NCBI RefSeq assembly: GCF_937951745.1
Contig: NZ_CALFBQ010000004.1
Span: 1 to 64,000 of the forward strand
Direction: 5' to 3'
Source: an uncultured Chloroflexus sp.
GTDB taxonomy: Bacteria; Chloroflexota; Chloroflexia; Chloroflexales; Chloroflexaceae
DNA length: 64,000 nt
Part shown: positions 62,169 to 64,000 of the stretch, piece by piece
Numbering within the stretch: the stretch's first letter is position 1
How the letters are laid out: each line of letters opens with the position of its first letter
Program-made: the position numbers and the translations under genes
Notes under the pieces: model-generated
Database searches by the model: none
What the model was told of the DNA's origin: nothing
Seen by the model: the letters and a program-made list of their open reading frames with translations, nothing else

Positions 62169-63869
62169 TCATTGCGCCATCAAGATGAGGATGGCCAACA
62201 GCGCGACGATTACGCCAAAGAGGTAGTAGCGTTGCTCGAAGATGATCATGCCGGTATGCAACATGCTCGCTACCCGATCGATCGCGCGCCCCAGCCAAAT
62301 CAGCGCTGTGTGCGCATCGGCGGCTTCCGCCAGCCCGCGCAACCTATCACCCATTCCCTGCCAAGTGGGGATAACGGGGTTGCCGATATTGGGTGGCGGG
62401 TCGAGCCGCTTAGCTCGCCGCGCTAATAGCCATCCGCCAAGGCCGCTGGCCAAGGCAAAGCTAATCAACGGCCAAGCAACCGGATCGGCGGGGAGCACTG
62501 GCGGGGCAAAGGGCGACCAGCTCAACCACAGCGGCCATGCCAACCACGGGATCAGGCCGGCCAATACCAGTGGCGCGAGTGCCAAGCCTCCAAGCATGCC
62601 TTCTGGCCAATGTTCGCGCGTCGTCGTCTGACCATGCCAGCACCGGATTACGAGCGGCAACCCGGCTGCTAGACCGATCAGGGCAGCGGCGATGAGTGGC
62701 GCAATAGCCCAAACCAACCGGGTGGCGAGTGCTTCGATCAGCCAGCGCCATCCCCAAAAGCTCCACCCAAGCGGAAGACCGGTGGCAATGGCGGTGGTGA
62801 GCAGCCAAAGTACGCCGCTCAAGGGTAGCGCCACCTGCGCTGCTGATCCGTCAAGCGCATCGCTACTCTGACGTTGGATGATCGCTGCGACCACGATCCC
62901 GCCAGCAATGGCATGGAGCTGCAAGGCCAGTAAGAGTGCCGGTGCGGCTAAGCCGGCCAGAGGATCGTTGATGACTGCGGCGCACACGATCACCCCGGCT
63001 TGTAGTGCGCCCTGCCACAACCCCAACTCGCGCCCATTCGCCGCGCAGAGCGCACCGACTGCGGCTCCGAGCGCGCCGATGGCGCCAGCAGCAGCCAACA
63101 ACTGGCCGGCGAGCGCCGGCAATGGCGGTAATTGCGGTATGACCCGCACCACGAACCCCAACCCAATCGTTGGCAATACCAGCCCAGCGATTAGCGCACC
63201 AACCGGCGCTGGCGCATGGGCAAAGCTCAAGCGTGTTCCGGCGAACGGCGGCGCTCCGGCTAAGGCCAGTGCGCCGATCACCGCGAAGAGTACCGGCGCT
63301 GTTGCAGGCGTTGTATCAGGGGTCAGCAGCGCCATAAGCGCAATGAGACCGCTCACGGCCACGACGGCGACTGCTCCGGCAATCAGGTGCGGGGGAAGTC
63401 GCCCCGGTGCCGGCATCACACCGCTAGCGAGTAACGCGCCGTGGGCGGCCAGCACAGCCAGCGCCCAACTGAGCGGGGTCAACACGCTGAATGGGGGGAT
63501 CGTTAAGCTGAGTAGCGCAGCGGCAAGCGCCAATGTGAGCCAGCCAAACAGTGTACCAAAGCTTTTAGTAGCGGGGGGAACGGCGAGTGCTAACGCGAGC
63601 AGACCAATGGTTCCGCCAAATAATAGCCCTCCTGCCAGCGCTCGTTCGCTCAGAGCAACTGGCGCTGGCAAGACCACTGCGATCGCGCCAATGCTGTACA
63701 ACGGCGTCGCCTCCGCCGGTTCAAGCGGGTCAATGATGACCCCAACCATGGCGATCCCGCTGGCTAGCGTAGCGAGTAACGCTAAGCGCCGGGTAATGCC
63801 AGCGCGGCTGAGCAGAAAGCAAGCGGTAGCAACCGCCAGTAAGCTTATCAGTCCGGCAGTAACACCCAT
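62169..63869 (-). CDS. NuoL/HyfB-like hydrophobic subunit
   Basis: This 566-residue, very Ala/Leu-rich protein has about 15 helices. The motif LAGAPPFAGTRLSF matches GxPPFxGF, a hallmark of NuoL/M/N subunits, and the C-terminal AIDRVASMLHTGMIIFEQRYYLFGVIVALLAI resembles the end of HyfB/NuoL-type proteins. Charged residues in helices are few, so the channel may be degenerate. GGGGGAGGA lies upstream of the ATG, 35 bases after the preceding stop. Confidence 0.65.
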   Translation of the reverse strand: MGVTAGLISLLAVATACFLLSRAGITRRLALLATLASGIAMVGVIIDPLEPAEATPLYSIGAIAVVLPAPVALSERALAGGLLFGGTIGLLALALAVPPATKSFGTLFGWLTLALAAALLSLTIPPFSVLTPLSWALAVLAAHGALLASGVMPAPGRLPPHLIAGAVAVVAVSGLIALMALLTPDTTPATAPVLFAVIGALALAGAPPFAGTRLSFAHAPAPVGALIAGLVLPTIGLGFVVRVIPQLPPLPALAGQLLAAAGAIGALGAAVGALCAANGRELGLWQGALQAGVIVCAAVINDPLAGLAAPALLLALQLHAIAGGIVVAAIIQRQSSDALDGSAAQVALPLSGVLWLLTTAIATGLPLGWSFWGWRWLIEALATRLVWAIAPLIAAALIGLAAGLPLVIRCWHGQTTTREHWPEGMLGGLALAPLVLAGLIPWLAWPLWLSWSPFAPPVLPADPVAWPLISFALASGLGGWLLARRAKRLDPPPNIGNPVIPTWQGMGDRLRGLAEAADAHTALIWLGRAIDRVASMLHTGMIIFEQRYYLFGVIVALLAILILMAQ

Positions 63870-63904
63870 GAAGCGTCGCTATCCTCCCCCTGATTGCAGA
63901 AGCG

Positions 63905-64000
63905 TTATTCGCGACCAATGATATAGGTCGCTGCTTGCCAGCATGCCGTGCATGGGTCGGTTGAGATGGCGATCAGGAGCGCATCGTCAACCGCAGCTTT
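63905..64000 (-). CDS. [NiFe]-hydrogenase-like large subunit, C-terminal 31 residues (partial)
   Basis: The gene enters from beyond the window. Its last codons read ALLIAISTDPCTACWQAATYIIGRE. DPCxxC preceded by a hydrophobic strand is the C-terminal metal-ligand motif of [NiFe]-hydrogenase large subunits; in group-4 enzymes it reads SxDPCxSCTxR. Here the usual His/Arg two positions after the second Cys is Gln. The 9 residues after WQ could be the peptide cut off after nickel insertion. It lies directly before the membrane genes, as hydrogenase modules often do. The identification rests on a short stretch and the gene context. Confidence 0.65.
   Translation of the reverse strand, partial: KAAVDDALLIAISTDPCTACWQAATYIIGRE

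Noticed and set aside
62878-63921. A 347-codon open frame on the plus strand opposite the NuoL-like gene
   Set aside because: It is Ala/Pro/Ser/Thr-rich, has no family signature and mirrors a GC-rich hydrophobic gene on the other strand.

Overview
The window looks like a chromosomal segment of a filamentous anoxygenic phototroph of the phylum Chloroflexota, probably a Chloroflexus. This is an inference from gene content: an adenylyl cyclase of the animal soluble-cyclase (sAC) type, GAF/PAS histidine kinases, dispersed AACGCAAAGACGC-type repeats and a bacterial inositol-phosphate synthase. I could not search a database, and no rRNA or marker gene is present to confirm it. I found no tRNA, rRNA, CRISPR array or intact transposase.

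Layout. 1-3000: an AT-rich restriction-modification island (a CcrM/HinfI-type adenine methyltransferase with a RAMA tail, then a PD-(D/E)XK endonuclease) followed by gene debris. 3000-9100: a MoxR ATPase, a leucine-pathway enoyl-CoA hydratase, an acetyltransferase, an HpcH-type aldolase, a membrane glycosyltransferase and inositol-3-phosphate synthase, with three copies of one dispersed repeat in the gaps. 9100-20700: glutamine synthetase, small membrane proteins, an ABC exporter whose permease is fused to a SpoIIM domain, a deazaflavin-type oxidoreductase, an MFS transporter, an alpha/beta hydrolase with an Asn at the nucleophile position, a STAS sensor and a GT4 glycosyltransferase. 20900-32100: small membrane and DUF4405 proteins, a GT2 enzyme, a PreP-like M16C protease, an amidase, PurF and a membrane-anchored subtilase.

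32100-42600: a NarL-type two-component pair, then on the minus strand the sAC-like cyclase followed 18 bases later by a secreted gingipain-like (C25) protein carrying six exact GGQIASI heptads. 42600-46460: nadA-nadB-nadC, the complete route from aspartate to nicotinate mononucleotide, behind a near-consensus promoter with an inverted repeat just downstream. 46460-50640: a cobalamin/radical-SAM-like protein with no iron-sulfur cysteine motif, preceded by a tiny overlapping ORF, then an OmpR-type regulator/kinase pair. 50600-55260: a decay zone with a frameshifted beta-helix surface-protein gene and several non-coding repeats, enclosing an arginine/ornithine-type decarboxylase. 55260-58900: an M23 lipoprotein and an ABC transporter.

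59100-64000: a minus-strand run of highly hydrophobic NuoL/NuoK/NuoN-like subunits. Directly upstream, cut by the window end, is the last 31 codons of a protein ending in a DPCxxC motif, the C-terminal metal-ligand motif of [NiFe]-hydrogenase large subunits. Together they look like the membrane arm of a group-4 hydrogenase or hydrogenase-related ion-pumping complex. This and the sAC-like cyclase are the most interesting systems seen here.
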